A stretch of DNA of 64,000 nucleotides from the NCBI RefSeq assembly GCF_000172555.1, contig NZ_ABOX02000011.1, forward strand, positions 111,789 to 175,788, read 5' to 3'. This DNA comes from Pedosphaera parvula Ellin514. GTDB lineage: Bacteria > Verrucomicrobiota > Verrucomicrobiia > Limisphaerales > Pedosphaeraceae. A program made the translations under genes and the position numbers. This document shows, piece after piece, positions 17,585-27,063 of the stretch; the stretch's first letter is position 1, and each line of letters opens with the position of its first letter. Below the pieces are notes generated by a model. That model was given only the letters and a program-made list of their open reading frames with translations. It made no database searches and had not been told where the DNA came from.

Positions 17585-18601
17585 ATGGAAAATATTCTTT
17601 TGATCAAGCTAAAGTGCATGGGCGATGTGGTTTTCACCATTCCCGCCGTGCATCTGCTCCGCGCCAATTTTCCCAAGGCTCGGATCACCTATCTTACCTC
17701 CCAGGAAAACCGTGCCATTGTGGAGCAATTCGACGGCGTGGACGAAGTCTGGTCAATTGATCGAGCAGTGTTCAAACGTGGCGACCTGAAATGTGCGTTA
17801 TCATCCATGTTGAACCTGCTGGGGCGGCTTCGCAGAGCGAAATTTTCCCTGGTCATAGATCTCCAAAGCTATGGGGAAACTGCTTTGCTAACCCGGCTGA
17901 CCGGGGCGAATGAACGTTGGGCCTGGGTTTTAGGCGATAGATTTCGTCGCCATGCTTATACAAAAGTGATTCCACGACAGGATCATCGGCACCCGGTCGA
18001 CGTTAACCTCGACTTACTGACTCAATTCGGACTTAAAACAGCTCCCGTTTGTAATAAACTTTCAGTAGTCGGAGAAGGCCAGGACGCGGCTTATCAATTC
18101 TTTGCCCGCAACCAGCTCGATCCTTTGAAGCCGACAGTGGTTATTCAGGCATTTACCAGTGCGGCGCACAAGAACTGGCCTTTGGAACATTACCTGGCTG
18201 TTGCAAAGCACTGGAGGAATCAAGGAGTTCAAATAATTTTCTCCGGGGGAATGAAGGAGAAACATTTGTTCGGAGCTGTGGAAGCCGAAGGCTTTCCTGT
18301 CTGTATCGGAGAGTCCTTTCGCACCCTGTCTTGGATCATAAAACTTTCAAAACTCGTTATCGGTGGAGATACAGGACTTCTGCACTTGGCCTTGTCAATT
18401 GGAACCCAGGTGGTGGTGTTGATGGTTCCGTCAGGCACAGGCTCGCCCATTCCTTATAGCCATCCGGAATGTGTTGTGAAGCCAACTGTTGGTGACGATC
18501 TGAAGACTATCACCATCCAGATAGTCAACGATTCCATAGGGAGGGTATTACTCTGTAGAGAGCTGTCAGCGAACCTTCCAAACCAACCGAGAGTCTGGTA
18601 A
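17585..18601 (+). CDS. glycosyltransferase family 9 (heptosyltransferase-like)
   Basis: A 338-residue cytoplasmic or membrane-associated glycosyltransferase of the ADP-heptose:LPS type. N-terminal MENILLIKLKCMGDVVFTIP is the family start motif. VVIQAFTSAAHKNWPLEHY and LVIGGDTGLLHLALSIGTQVVVLM form the nucleotide-sugar binding half. This implies LPS or another heptose- or sugar-decorated surface glycan. The ATG at 17585 is preferred; a GTG at 17573 has a better spaced AGGA and would add four residues. Divergent from the permease gene. Confidence 0.88.
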   Translation: MENILLIKLKCMGDVVFTIPAVHLLRANFPKARITYLTSQENRAIVEQFDGVDEVWSIDRAVFKRGDLKCALSSMLNLLGRLRRAKFSLVIDLQSYGETALLTRLTGANERWAWVLGDRFRRHAYTKVIPRQDHRHPVDVNLDLLTQFGLKTAPVCNKLSVVGEGQDAAYQFFARNQLDPLKPTVVIQAFTSAAHKNWPLEHYLAVAKHWRNQGVQIIFSGGMKEKHLFGAVEAEGFPVCIGESFRTLSWIIKLSKLVIGGDTGLLHLALSIGTQVVVLMVPSGTGSPIPYSHPECVVKPTVGDDLKTITIQIVNDSIGRVLLCRELSANLPNQPRVW

Positions 18602-18730
18602 GTTAATCAGACTGAGAATATTTCTTCGAATTTTGAAATGTAGGAGCAAGCGGTAGTAAAAGTATATCTGCGCGTCGAGGAACAATTTGCACAATCGATT
18701 AAAACGCAGAAACGGATCTTTAGAAGAAAG

Positions 18731-18807
18731 TGGTCGGAGCGACAGGATTTGAACCTGCGACGTCTTGGTCCCAAACCAAGTGCTCTACCAGGCTGAGCTA
18801 CGCTCCG
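18731..18807 (-). tRNA. tRNA-Pro (anticodon TGG)
   Basis: Read on the minus strand: acceptor CGGAGCG pairs with CGCTCCG, followed by discriminator A and an encoded CCA (18731-18733). The D arm is GCTCAGCCTGGTAGAGC, the anticodon stem-loop CTTGG-TTTGGGA-CCAAG and the T arm GCAGGTTCAAATCCTGTC. It sits alone in the 18602-18925 gap between the GT9 gene and ispH. Confidence 0.97.
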
Positions 18808-18925
18808 ATAATGTATCGGGGTGTTAATAATCACCAAAACGCGCGGTTACGCAATCTATATTTCAAAAATTCGCAACCGGCTTTCCACTGGACGCGCTTT
18901 TTATGCATGTTAGAGTCTCCTAAGT

Positions 18926-20149
18926 ATGTCAACTGAAGCGCCTTCGACGCCACAAAAAATCAACCTTCGCCGTCCGGATATTATGGAGGCGGTTCAGGCA
19001 CAGGTACTTTCCCATTATCGGAGTGAGTTGGTGGAACGTATTCGTGCTAACGGCAACGTCGTGTCCGCGGGTGGATTAACAGTGAAACTCGCCAAAGAAT
19101 TTGGTTTTTGCTACGGCGTCGAGCGAGCCATTGATTTGGCGTATGCAGCCCGCAAAGTCTTTCCAAACCAGCCAATCTACATTCTTGGAGAAATCATCCA
19201 CAACCCCGAGGTAAATGACCAAATTCGTGCCATGGGTATCAAGTCTTTGTCCGGTAAGGAAAAGGACGCGGATGTGGATGATCTTAAAAAAGATGACATT
19301 GTTATCATCCCTGCTTTTGGGACTGAAGTTGCCACGCGTGAAAAGCTTCAGGCTAAAGGTTGCCGCTTCGTGGATACAACCTGTGGAGACGTAATGAGCG
19401 TTTGGAAGCGTGTTCGTCAGTATTCCAATGATCGCGTAACCAGCATCATTCACGGAAAAGCCTGGCACGAGGAAACCAAGGCGACCAGTTCCCAGACCAC
19501 CAACCGTGGTGGACATTATCTCGTCGTTTTCACGCTTGCAGAGACGGATTACGTCTGCAATTTCATCTTGAAAGGTGGCAGCAAGGAAGAATTTCTGAAC
19601 AAGTTTAAGGGTGCCTATTCGGAAGGCTTTGATCCCGACGTGCATCTTCAGGCCATCGGTGTTGCGAACCAGACCACGATGCTGCGTGGCGAAACCGAGG
19701 AAGTCCAACGTCGTTTGCGCAATGCGATGACGGAAAAATACGGTACTGATAAAGTGGAGCAGCATTTTCGCTTTTTCGATACGATTTGCGGCGCGACGCA
19801 GGATCGGCAGGATGCGCTTGAAAAGTTACTGCGCGTTCCCATTAACCTGTTGCTGGTGATTGGAGGATATAATTCCTCGAATACTTCGCACCTCGCCGAA
19901 ATGGGTGAGGCCAAACTTCCAACCTATTTCATCAAGAACGCTGCGAAGATGGTTTCAGACAAGGTAATTTTCCATTACAATCAGCACATTGGCAAGGAAG
20001 TGGAAACCAGCGATTGGTTACCCTCCGGAAATATTACAGTGGGAATTACTGCTGGAGCTTCCTGTCCAAACAATCTCATCGAAGATACTATCCGCCGTTT
20101 GTTTGAACTTCGCGGCATCTCCGTTCAGGATCTTCTTGGTGCCAAGTAA
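18926..20149 (+). CDS. ispH: 4-hydroxy-3-methylbut-2-enyl diphosphate reductase, long form
   Basis: Last enzyme of the MEP isoprenoid pathway; makes IPP and DMAPP using a [4Fe-4S] cluster. The cluster cysteines are recognisable in FGFCYGVERA (C62), DTTCGDV (C153) and GASCPNNLIED (near residue 380). The product is 407 residues, nearer the long cyanobacterial/plant type than the ~316-residue E. coli enzyme, with a distinctive N-terminal ~50 residues and inserts. The next gene (dGTPase) starts 67 bp after it on the same strand. Confidence 0.95.
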   Translation: MSTEAPSTPQKINLRRPDIMEAVQAQVLSHYRSELVERIRANGNVVSAGGLTVKLAKEFGFCYGVERAIDLAYAARKVFPNQPIYILGEIIHNPEVNDQIRAMGIKSLSGKEKDADVDDLKKDDIVIIPAFGTEVATREKLQAKGCRFVDTTCGDVMSVWKRVRQYSNDRVTSIIHGKAWHEETKATSSQTTNRGGHYLVVFTLAETDYVCNFILKGGSKEEFLNKFKGAYSEGFDPDVHLQAIGVANQTTMLRGETEEVQRRLRNAMTEKYGTDKVEQHFRFFDTICGATQDRQDALEKLLRVPINLLLVIGGYNSSNTSHLAEMGEAKLPTYFIKNAAKMVSDKVIFHYNQHIGKEVETSDWLPSGNITVGITAGASCPNNLIEDTIRRLFELRGISVQDLLGAK

Positions 20150-20216
20150 TAGAAGGATGCGGACATTCACAAGTTAAACTCCGGTAATTTTGGTCTGGAG
20201 GAAGAATTCAAAGATT

Positions 20217-21368
20217 ATGCCTCGTACGCGTGCAGAATTAGAGCAGATTGAAAAACAGACTTTGGCTCCTTACGCCCAATTCAGTGCCGATTCCCGTGGG
20301 CGCAAATACAAGGAAGCTCCGCCTGAATGGCGCACCCAGTACCAACGTGACCGGGACCGGGTCATCCACTCACGGGCCTTTCGTCGTCTCGAATACAAAA
20401 CCCAGGTGTTTTTGAACGGCACGGGAGATCATCTCCGCACGCGTCTAACTCACACGATTGAAGTTGCTGCCATCACGCGAAACATCACACGTGCATTGCG
20501 GTTGAACGAAGATTTGGCCGAGACGATTGCCCTGGCTCATGACCTGGGACACTCTCCATTCGGTCATAAAGGAGAGGTGGTTTTGAACCGCCTGATGAAA
20601 AAACATGGCGGCTTCGAACATAATCGGCATAGCTTGCGCATCGTTGAAGAAATCGAACAGAAATATCCCCTCTTCCCCGGTTTGAATCTGAGCTGGGAAG
20701 TCCGCGAGGGTTTGATCAAGCACTACACCAGTTACGATCATCCCAGCAAGCGCAAGGGTTTCGATGCCAAATCCTCTGCCTTGGAGGCGCAGGTGGCCAA
20801 TCTCGCTGACGAAATTACTTACTACAGTCATGATCTGGATGACGGGTTGGATTCGGGCCTGCTCTCTGAAAAACAGTTGAACAAGGATGTCCGCATCTGG
20901 CGCCAGGCGACACGGACCGTGGAAAAGCAGTTTGGTGATTTGGCCGACGAATGCCGCCGTTACTTTATTATCCGCTGCATTATCGACATGCAGGTCAAGG
21001 ATGTGGTTGAAACCACAGAAGAGAAAATCCGACGCGCCGGAGTGCAGAGCGCCGATGACGTAAGGCTCCAATCCAAATCTCTCGTCCAATACAGCCCCGA
21101 AAGACGCGAGCTGAATCTTGAACTCCGGGATTACCTTTACCAGAATCTCTATTACAATCCGGTGGTTCACGGCCCCAACCTGCGCGCCGTCAAAATGCTG
21201 GAGGAATTATTTAATTACTACCTGAAGCATCCTGAGCAAATTGGCGATCAAGCTCGCAAGCGGATGCGCAAGGAAGGCAGGCGGCGGGCCATCTGTGATT
21301 ATCTCGCCGGAATGACGGACCGCTACGCCATGCAGGAACATGAAAGAATTTTCGGCCCCAGTCCCTAG
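20217..21368 (+). CDS. dgt: deoxyguanosinetriphosphate triphosphohydrolase-like protein
   Basis: HD-domain phosphohydrolase that cleaves dNTPs to nucleosides and tripolyphosphate. The 383 residues begin at the ATG at 20217 (MPRTRAELEQIEKQ); GAGGAAG lies just upstream, and the TTG at 20190 is unlikely. Metal-binding motifs are RLTHTIEVAAITRNI and ALAHDLGHSPFGHKGE, followed by HDLDDGLDSG. N-terminal RDRDRVIHSRAFRRLEYKTQVF is typical of bacterial type 2 dGTPases. Confidence 0.93.
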   Translation: MPRTRAELEQIEKQTLAPYAQFSADSRGRKYKEAPPEWRTQYQRDRDRVIHSRAFRRLEYKTQVFLNGTGDHLRTRLTHTIEVAAITRNITRALRLNEDLAETIALAHDLGHSPFGHKGEVVLNRLMKKHGGFEHNRHSLRIVEEIEQKYPLFPGLNLSWEVREGLIKHYTSYDHPSKRKGFDAKSSALEAQVANLADEITYYSHDLDDGLDSGLLSEKQLNKDVRIWRQATRTVEKQFGDLADECRRYFIIRCIIDMQVKDVVETTEEKIRRAGVQSADDVRLQSKSLVQYSPERRELNLELRDYLYQNLYYNPVVHGPNLRAVKMLEELFNYYLKHPEQIGDQARKRMRKEGRRRAICDYLAGMTDRYAMQEHERIFGPSP

Positions 21369-21382
21369 CCCGGTGAAGCGGG

Positions 21383-21988
21383 CTAATGCTCCTTTAACAA
21401 CTCCTCAATTTTTGCCTTCAAACGAGCATAGTCCTTATCGCCTTTGACATATTCGCCGCCGGGGTGGATGTATCGAATGACGCCTTTCCGATCAATAAGG
21501 AAACTGACACTGGTAAAGTCTCTTTTTTCAGCATCCAACCACCATCGGTGCAATGTCTTCCAGTCTCGGTCGATCGCAACTGGAAATTTAAAATTATATT
21601 CTCCTGAATATTTTTTAACCCAGTCCTGCGTGAGCGGTTCGTCAGATTTGTGATGGTAAAAGCCAATCACCTCCAACCCGGTCTCACGATACTTTTCGTA
21701 AAATTCGTTCAAAGCCGGAGCAGTCGCGCGACAAAAAGGACAGGTTGGCGCTGTCCACCAGCGCACCAGAACCACCTTGCCTTTTAAGTCACCCAGCTTT
21801 AATGGAGCAGAGTTGATCCAATCAGTTGCTTCCCATTCTGGCGGGACGGTTCCAATCAGCTTATCAGCTCCCAGCACAGGAAATACCTGGACGAGCAGCA
21901 ACAACACCAACGCGCTCCAGCGGATCCTCCAACCAGATGCCTTAACGCGAGGCTTGGCCACAAGTTTAATATCCATAATGCGCCTCAA
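21383..21988 (-). CDS. TlpA-like thiol-disulfide or peroxiredoxin-fold protein
   Basis: A 201-residue exported or membrane-anchored thioredoxin-fold protein. An N-terminal hydrophobic segment (WSALVLLLLVQVFPVLGA) is followed by the redoxin core with a CPFC active site in RWWTAPTCPFCRAT, then FLIDRKGVIRYIHPGG. The periplasmic redox partner is unknown. The gene overlaps the preceding one by 4 bp (ATGA), so the pair is translationally coupled. Confidence 0.88.
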   Translation of the reverse strand: MRRIMDIKLVAKPRVKASGWRIRWSALVLLLLVQVFPVLGADKLIGTVPPEWEATDWINSAPLKLGDLKGKVVLVRWWTAPTCPFCRATAPALNEFYEKYRETGLEVIGFYHHKSDEPLTQDWVKKYSGEYNFKFPVAIDRDWKTLHRWWLDAEKRDFTSVSFLIDRKGVIRYIHPGGEYVKGDKDYARLKAKIEELLKEH

Positions 21989-22659
21989 TGCTGTTTGGGA
22001 TAAATAACCACGGTGCCGTTGGTGACCTCAACCCTCTCGTATTCCTTCATATAAAGCCGATTCGTGGGATTTTCATTTAAGCTCTCAGCAAAATTTACCT
22101 GCTGAAGCTGTTGCATATATTGCGACGGCAGCGGATTGCCTTTCACATCGACCGAGGACAGGCCAATAAATAAATCGTCATTGGTCTTAAAGACCCGGAA
22201 CAAACCACTGCCGTTCAGGTAGCGACCTTTTGTATCTACATAGGGGATTCGAAAAATGTTCTCCAAAGGCAGGCTCAGCTCGCCACGAACCTGATTGTTG
22301 GAAACCGTGATATAAAACTTATCCCTCAAATCTTTCATCTCGGGTGAGTTTGCCAATAGAACATTAATGTCGGGACCAGTCAGAATGAGCGGCGGAGTAT
22401 TTGATTGTGAAGTCACTGCCGTGTTGAACTCCGCTATTCGTTTTTTCAAACTTTCACGATCAGCAGCCGACACTTCGGACTTTGGAAGTGGCATGGGCTT
22501 GGAGTCAGTATATTCGGCAATAGTGGAATTAATGCGCTTAAAAGCCAGTCGGAATCCCAAAAACACTGCGGTGCCAAGAAGTATCAAAAACACCAGGGAA
22601 ACAATACAACCGTAGAAAAAGCAGCCGCGCGGTTTTTTAGTTTTTTCCTGGTTTGTCAT
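21985..22659 (-). CDS. membrane-anchored protein of unknown function
   Basis: A 224-residue protein with a short basic N-terminus, one TM helix (about residues 15-36, FYGCIVSLVFLILLGTAVFL) and an extracytoplasmic domain containing ILTGPDINVLLANSPEMKDL and GELSLPLENIFRIPYVD. The arrangement suggests a single globular periplasmic domain. No family recognised with confidence. It is the upstream partner of the TlpA-like redoxin. Confidence 0.75.
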   Translation of the reverse strand: MTNQEKTKKPRGCFFYGCIVSLVFLILLGTAVFLGFRLAFKRINSTIAEYTDSKPMPLPKSEVSAADRESLKKRIAEFNTAVTSQSNTPPLILTGPDINVLLANSPEMKDLRDKFYITVSNNQVRGELSLPLENIFRIPYVDTKGRYLNGSGLFRVFKTNDDLFIGLSSVDVKGNPLPSQYMQQLQQVNFAESLNENPTNRLYMKEYERVEVTNGTVVIYPKQH

Positions 22660-22723
22660 GATTTATGGTCAGCATACGCTTTTGTTAATAATTGTAACGG
22701 CAACTTCTTTTGGAAAACAATGG

Positions 22724-23557
22724 TTACTTTTTCGGCATCTTAAACTTGGGTCGTATCGGTGGAGGGATCGGTATCCGTCTGGGATTGCTTTGATTAATTG
22801 GTGGAGGAGCGCTTATTTCATTAACCTTTGATTCCACCCGTTTCGTTTCCTCAGAAATCAAATTCGTAGTCTTGGTGACCACCTCCCCGATCTGGCTTTC
22901 GGGAAACTTCATCTCCCCGAGCTTGAAATCCTCAAGACCTTTAAATGCATCCATCTTTTGGTTTGCAAAATCCACAGCCTCCTGCAACGGAGAACCGCTG
23001 GTCGTGTCCAGTGATTGGTATCCGTTTACGAGCCACTCCAGGTTGCCTGTATTGATATCCACCAGGAGCCCGTGCACAGGAATCCCGCGACCTATCAACG
23101 GGCTCTGGCGCACAAAATCAACCGCTTTGCTTACATTTTGCCTTTCGCTGGCAAACAGTCCGAAGAACTCGGTCAGATTCTCCGGCAGCATCGCACGATT
23201 CACTCCCAGGGCCTGAAAGGCATTGGTCAGTTGCATCATCGAGGTTTTACAAACCTGGCAATCCGTGTGTCCGATGATGGCAATCTCCCTGGCTCCTTTG
23301 ACCGCACACGCTAATGCGAGCGATCTAATGGTGCTGCTCGTAGCTCCCGTAATGATATTCCCGGCATTACGAAGCCAGATAAACTGTTCGTTCGGCACTC
23401 CTAATATTCCTGGAAAAAACGCGTTTAAACGGGCGTCAATGCAGGTCAATCCCGCTATTGGCAGTGACTCCGAATGCTCCAAGGGATGCAAGCCTGCCGC
23501 TTTATCTCCGGCAATGGCTCGATGATTGGCTTCAACGATGGCTTCAAAAAGGCGCAT
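22724..23557 (-). CDS. beta-carbonic anhydrase-like protein with a proline-rich tail
   Basis: CO2/bicarbonate interconversion inferred from the beta-class fold. Zinc ligands are visible: C39 in TCIDARL (with the Asp-Arg dyad), then H97 and C100 in IIGHTDC. WLRNAGNIITG is the conserved following motif. About 80 C-terminal residues go beyond the enzymatic core and end in a basic, proline-rich tail (PPPIRPKFKMPKK). No signal peptide is seen, so it is probably cytoplasmic. Confidence 0.85.
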   Translation of the reverse strand: MRLFEAIVEANHRAIAGDKAAGLHPLEHSESLPIAGLTCIDARLNAFFPGILGVPNEQFIWLRNAGNIITGATSSTIRSLALACAVKGAREIAIIGHTDCQVCKTSMMQLTNAFQALGVNRAMLPENLTEFFGLFASERQNVSKAVDFVRQSPLIGRGIPVHGLLVDINTGNLEWLVNGYQSLDTTSGSPLQEAVDFANQKMDAFKGLEDFKLGEMKFPESQIGEVVTKTTNLISEETKRVESKVNEISAPPPINQSNPRRIPIPPPIRPKFKMPKK

Positions 23558-23576
23558 AGGTTGTATCGATTTAATT

Positions 23577-24545
23577 TTAATTCATTCCAGATCGCCCTGC
23601 CATAACGCTTTCGTAGGCGGCGTTCAAAAGCTTCGCTCGTTCCTCGGCCATCCGCCGCCACTCATCACCGAACACGTTAAACTTGTCAGGATGACATTCT
23701 TTAATTTTTTTACGGTACGCGGATTTAATTTCCTGCAACGTCGCTTTTTCCGTGACTCCAAGCAAGAAGTAAGGGCTTTTCTGGTCATCAACAGTGGCAG
23801 AGTCTGCTTCCGATTTTTGCTGGTTTTCCGAACGGTCCTCCTGGGTTGCCTCCTCAACAATGGGAAAGAGCCTGAATAGTTCGCTTCGCAGATCGGATGT
23901 CAGGCTTATGCCGGCAGGATGCGAAGGCAGGAATACCACTCCTTCAATGTTATGAAGTTGGGCAAACACTCCAAGCGAATGTCCAATGCCGGTTTTCATC
24001 TCCACCTCTTCAAAGGAAAAACGGGAATTGCGGGATAAAAGGACACAAATAATTTTTGCACATGCCCTGGTATCCAGGCTCAGTTGCTTATAAGCGGTGT
24101 TTAATAGTCCAAAAGTCGCCAGGAACAGTCGCGGCCCCAGATACAACAAATCCTCTATATCCTTCCATGGAGTCGTTACATAGGTTGAAAAAATCCTTTC
24201 ACCGCGTGCGTTGCGCCTCATGTCAAACCGCACATCAGCGGCATGTTGCCCTTTGGTGAGAGCGCTTCCCACAAACAGCAACCCAAGAAATATGCCGGCA
24301 AAGACACACGCTTGCATTTGCGTATGGTCGAAAGCTACGGGTGAAGCTGGTCTCCCGCGATGCATTAAGGAAAGCAACAACAGGAACAATAAAGAGGCAC
24401 CCAGAAACATAAATCCTAGAACCAAAAGGCTCCCTAACAGCGAAACAAACGACAACCCTGTGTTCAGCAATGCCTCCAGGCTCAATCTCCTCCGAAGCCA
24501 ACGCTCGACTGCTAAAGTTCTTTCGTTTTGTGACGAGGTGCGCAT
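23577..24545 (-). CDS. membrane protein with a C-terminal J domain
   Basis: A 322-residue protein. Two hydrophobic segments lie near the N-terminus (LGFMFLGASLLFLLLLSLM; then an ~18-residue segment ending LFVGSAL). The C-terminal ~65 residues form a J domain: YFLLGVTEKATLQEIKSAYR, the HPD tripeptide in KECHPDKFNVFG and a final helix. It likely recruits DnaK at the membrane. The middle region (CAKIICVLLSRNSRFSFEEV) is not recognised. It starts 19 bp upstream of the carbonic anhydrase gene and is probably co-transcribed with it. Confidence 0.85.
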   Translation of the reverse strand: MRTSSQNERTLAVERWLRRRLSLEALLNTGLSFVSLLGSLLVLGFMFLGASLLFLLLLSLMHRGRPASPVAFDHTQMQACVFAGIFLGLLFVGSALTKGQHAADVRFDMRRNARGERIFSTYVTTPWKDIEDLLYLGPRLFLATFGLLNTAYKQLSLDTRACAKIICVLLSRNSRFSFEEVEMKTGIGHSLGVFAQLHNIEGVVFLPSHPAGISLTSDLRSELFRLFPIVEEATQEDRSENQQKSEADSATVDDQKSPYFLLGVTEKATLQEIKSAYRKKIKECHPDKFNVFGDEWRRMAEERAKLLNAAYESVMAGRSGMN

Positions 24546-24720
24546 CTAGGTTTCCAGGATCTACACATGCATTACCCCAGCATTCCAGGCAAACCAGGTT
24601 TCCTCTGGTGCCGTGCAAGCTTAAACCTTGCATGCCCGTCCAGCAAAGAAATAGATAACCGCTCCCAAAAGGTGAGTAAGCTCAATAACGAACATTCAGA
24701 CCAATCCCTCCCTCTGGCCT

Positions 24721-26292
24721 CTAAGTCTTCTCCTCGTTATTTTCAGAATTGCCCTTTTCCATCGCCTTCCTGAGAGCAGGCACCTGTTCCAGTAACTTTT
24801 CAAACTTGATGCCGGTCAAACTTTCGATCACAGGAGGCAGTTGACTTATGATCTGAGTGACATCCCCGGTCAGCTTGCTGGCTCCGCCCCCGGAACCATC
24901 CCCACTATTGATGATCACAATCTTCTCAGTCTTGGACAAAGGCTCGCTGATCTTGCCTGCGACCTCAGGCAATATGCGCACTATCATTTCGATTATGGCA
25001 GCCTGGTTGTATTGCTTGAATGATTCGGCCTTCAACTTCATGGCTTCGGCTGTAGCAGTTCCCTGAGCCTCAATAATGGCGGCTTCAGCCAGACCGCGCG
25101 CTTTGTTCGCTTCGGCTTCAGCCATACCAGTCGCTTTCGCCACGTCAGCATTGGCAAAGCCCGTTGCCTTCGTAGCAGCAGCAGCACCCGCTGCTTCGGT
25201 CTCAAGCTGGAATTTCTTCGCGTTCGCCAATGTTTCAACCCGATAACGTTCGGCATCGGCCGGCTTCTGCACCATGGCTTCCAACTCACGCTGCTTGCGT
25301 AAAATTTCCTGCTGTTGCAGTTCGATCTGCTTTTGCTTCTCAATAATGTTGACCTGCACTTCTTCCGCCTTTACCAACTGGCCCGTTTTGAATTTTTGCA
25401 GGTCATAAGCGAGGTCTGCTTCGGCTTTCTTCTGATTAACTGCCGCTTGGTACTGCGCCACATTGGATTGATAATTCCGTTGCGCTTCCGCGATCTTGGT
25501 ATCAGCCACGAATTTAGCCTCCTGGCCTGCCTGCGTGGCTTGAGCGGATCGAATCATGGCATCACGGTCCGCTTCCGCCTGCGCAATTTGTGCATCCCGC
25601 TTTACCTGGGCGATACGAGGTTTACCCAAGGCTTCCAGATAGCCTTGTGAATCACGAATGTCCCGAATCGTGAAACTCACAATGGACAAGCCCATGTTGG
25701 CCATATCCCCCGCGGCAACTTCCTGCACTTTGGAAGCAAAAGCATCACGGTTTTGGTAAATGTCCTCCACTGTCATCGTGCCGAGAATCGCACGCAAATG
25801 CCCTTCCAGAGTTTGGGTGGCAATGTTTTTGATTTCATCGGTCGCCTTGCTAAGAAATTGTTCTGCTGCGGTCGCGATTGAAATGTCATCTCCTTTGACT
25901 TTGATCTGCGCGACCCCGTCTACTTTCACTGGCACGCCTTTGCTCGTGTAAACCTCGGGCGTTTGCACGTCGATGGTTAGCAACTCCAGTGACAGAATAT
26001 CAACCTTCTCCACCACCGGCAGCACGAAGGTGCCGCCGCCTTTAACGATGCGAAATCCACGAGTGGCAACAGTGCCGTCCGCTTCGATGACTTTGTGTGG
26101 ACGTCCGGAAACAACCAGCACCTGGTTCGGGCCAACTTTTGTATAGCGGCTGAACCAGGTAACCAAAACCACCATCAGGACCAATACAATGGCCAAAATG
26201 GATATCACAATCTTTCCACCGGACAGGACGGAACCGAGATCAGCCAACATGGGGAACAGATTCATAGCTGGATTAAGGGTGAGAATATGCAT
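24721..26292 (-). CDS. floT: flotillin-like membrane microdomain protein
   Basis: A 523-residue member of the flotillin/SPFH family. An N-terminal membrane segment (about residues 26-50, GGKIVISILAIVLVLMVVLV) precedes the SPFH/band 7 domain (VLVVSGRPHKVIEADG to FTIRDIRDSQGYLEALGKPRIA) and a long Glu/Ala/Gln-rich coiled coil with EA repeats (TKATGFANADVAKATGMAEA). The C-terminal part is EMIVRILPEVAGKISEPLSK, typical of YuaG/FloT. It organises membrane microdomains and acts as a scaffold. It directly follows the NfeD-like gene (13 bp), as in Bacillus yuaF-yuaG. MHIL or the later MNLF may be the start. Confidence 0.93.
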   Translation of the reverse strand: MHILTLNPAMNLFPMLADLGSVLSGGKIVISILAIVLVLMVVLVTWFSRYTKVGPNQVLVVSGRPHKVIEADGTVATRGFRIVKGGGTFVLPVVEKVDILSLELLTIDVQTPEVYTSKGVPVKVDGVAQIKVKGDDISIATAAEQFLSKATDEIKNIATQTLEGHLRAILGTMTVEDIYQNRDAFASKVQEVAAGDMANMGLSIVSFTIRDIRDSQGYLEALGKPRIAQVKRDAQIAQAEADRDAMIRSAQATQAGQEAKFVADTKIAEAQRNYQSNVAQYQAAVNQKKAEADLAYDLQKFKTGQLVKAEEVQVNIIEKQKQIELQQQEILRKQRELEAMVQKPADAERYRVETLANAKKFQLETEAAGAAAATKATGFANADVAKATGMAEAEANKARGLAEAAIIEAQGTATAEAMKLKAESFKQYNQAAIIEMIVRILPEVAGKISEPLSKTEKIVIINSGDGSGGGASKLTGDVTQIISQLPPVIESLTGIKFEKLLEQVPALRKAMEKGNSENNEEKT

Positions 26293-26305
26293 GAATGTTT
26301 ATTGC

Positions 26306-26866
26306 TTATAGGGCGACGACGTAAAACTGAGAACCAACTATCCGAACAACCTTTACAGTTCTGCCATTCGGAATGGGCATGCCACTGTCTTCACGCGCGG
26401 GCGCTGTGTAACGCGTGCCCCCGTGTACGTAGGCGATCTCCCCCACCCCGTTCTCAGGAATGGGACTGATAACATGCGCGGCTGCACCCACAACAGCACC
26501 AACTTTGGATTCACTCGTGCTCTGCGTCTTTTTGAATACCTGTCGCAGAAACAGCAGCAGCATGTAAGCGATGGCAAAACCTCCCGCAATGGCAAGCGGA
26601 GCGCTGATAAATGGACTTTGGGTCGCAGGAATTTGTTTGAAGATGATGCCCAGCCCGCCAAATGCCGTTATGAAGGCGGCGATCATGCTTGGGCTGAACG
26701 CAGAAACGCCCGGCATATCACTGGAATCCGCGCCAGCCTCCGCGTGACCATGACTTCCGCCCACATGGGCGTCATGCCCGCCGCCAAACACATGACCGAG
26801 CAGTGCGGTGACCAGCATGAATACGAGACCGACACCCAGACAGATAAGATAAATAATTGAGTCCAT
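26306..26866 (-). CDS. NfeD/YuaF-like membrane protein
   Basis: A 186-residue protein. An N-terminal TM segment, a His/Gly-rich loop (GGGHDAHVGGSHGHAEAG), two further TM helices and a C-terminal OB-fold domain (EIAYVHGGTRYTAPAREDSG, GRTVKVVRIVGSQFYV) match the short NfeD-type partners of flotillin. The His-rich loop could bind metal, which is only a guess. It is the upstream gene of the floT pair. Confidence 0.88.
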   Translation of the reverse strand: MDSIIYLICLGVGLVFMLVTALLGHVFGGGHDAHVGGSHGHAEAGADSSDMPGVSAFSPSMIAAFITAFGGLGIIFKQIPATQSPFISAPLAIAGGFAIAYMLLLFLRQVFKKTQSTSESKVGAVVGAAAHVISPIPENGVGEIAYVHGGTRYTAPAREDSGMPIPNGRTVKVVRIVGSQFYVVAL

Positions 26867-27063
26867 AGCTACCAGCCTCTTGATTTCCGTACATATTCTT
26901 GAGCCAAACCTGCAAACCCAGCAAGTTTATTCACTTGGGCCAAACAGCCATGTTCCATTGGAAAAACGATATAAACGCATCCCAATGTCCGCACTTATAA
27001 TCTCAGGATTCGTTTATAATCCCTCCTTCACGCTTGCCAAGATAGTCAGGGCTTAGCATTTTG

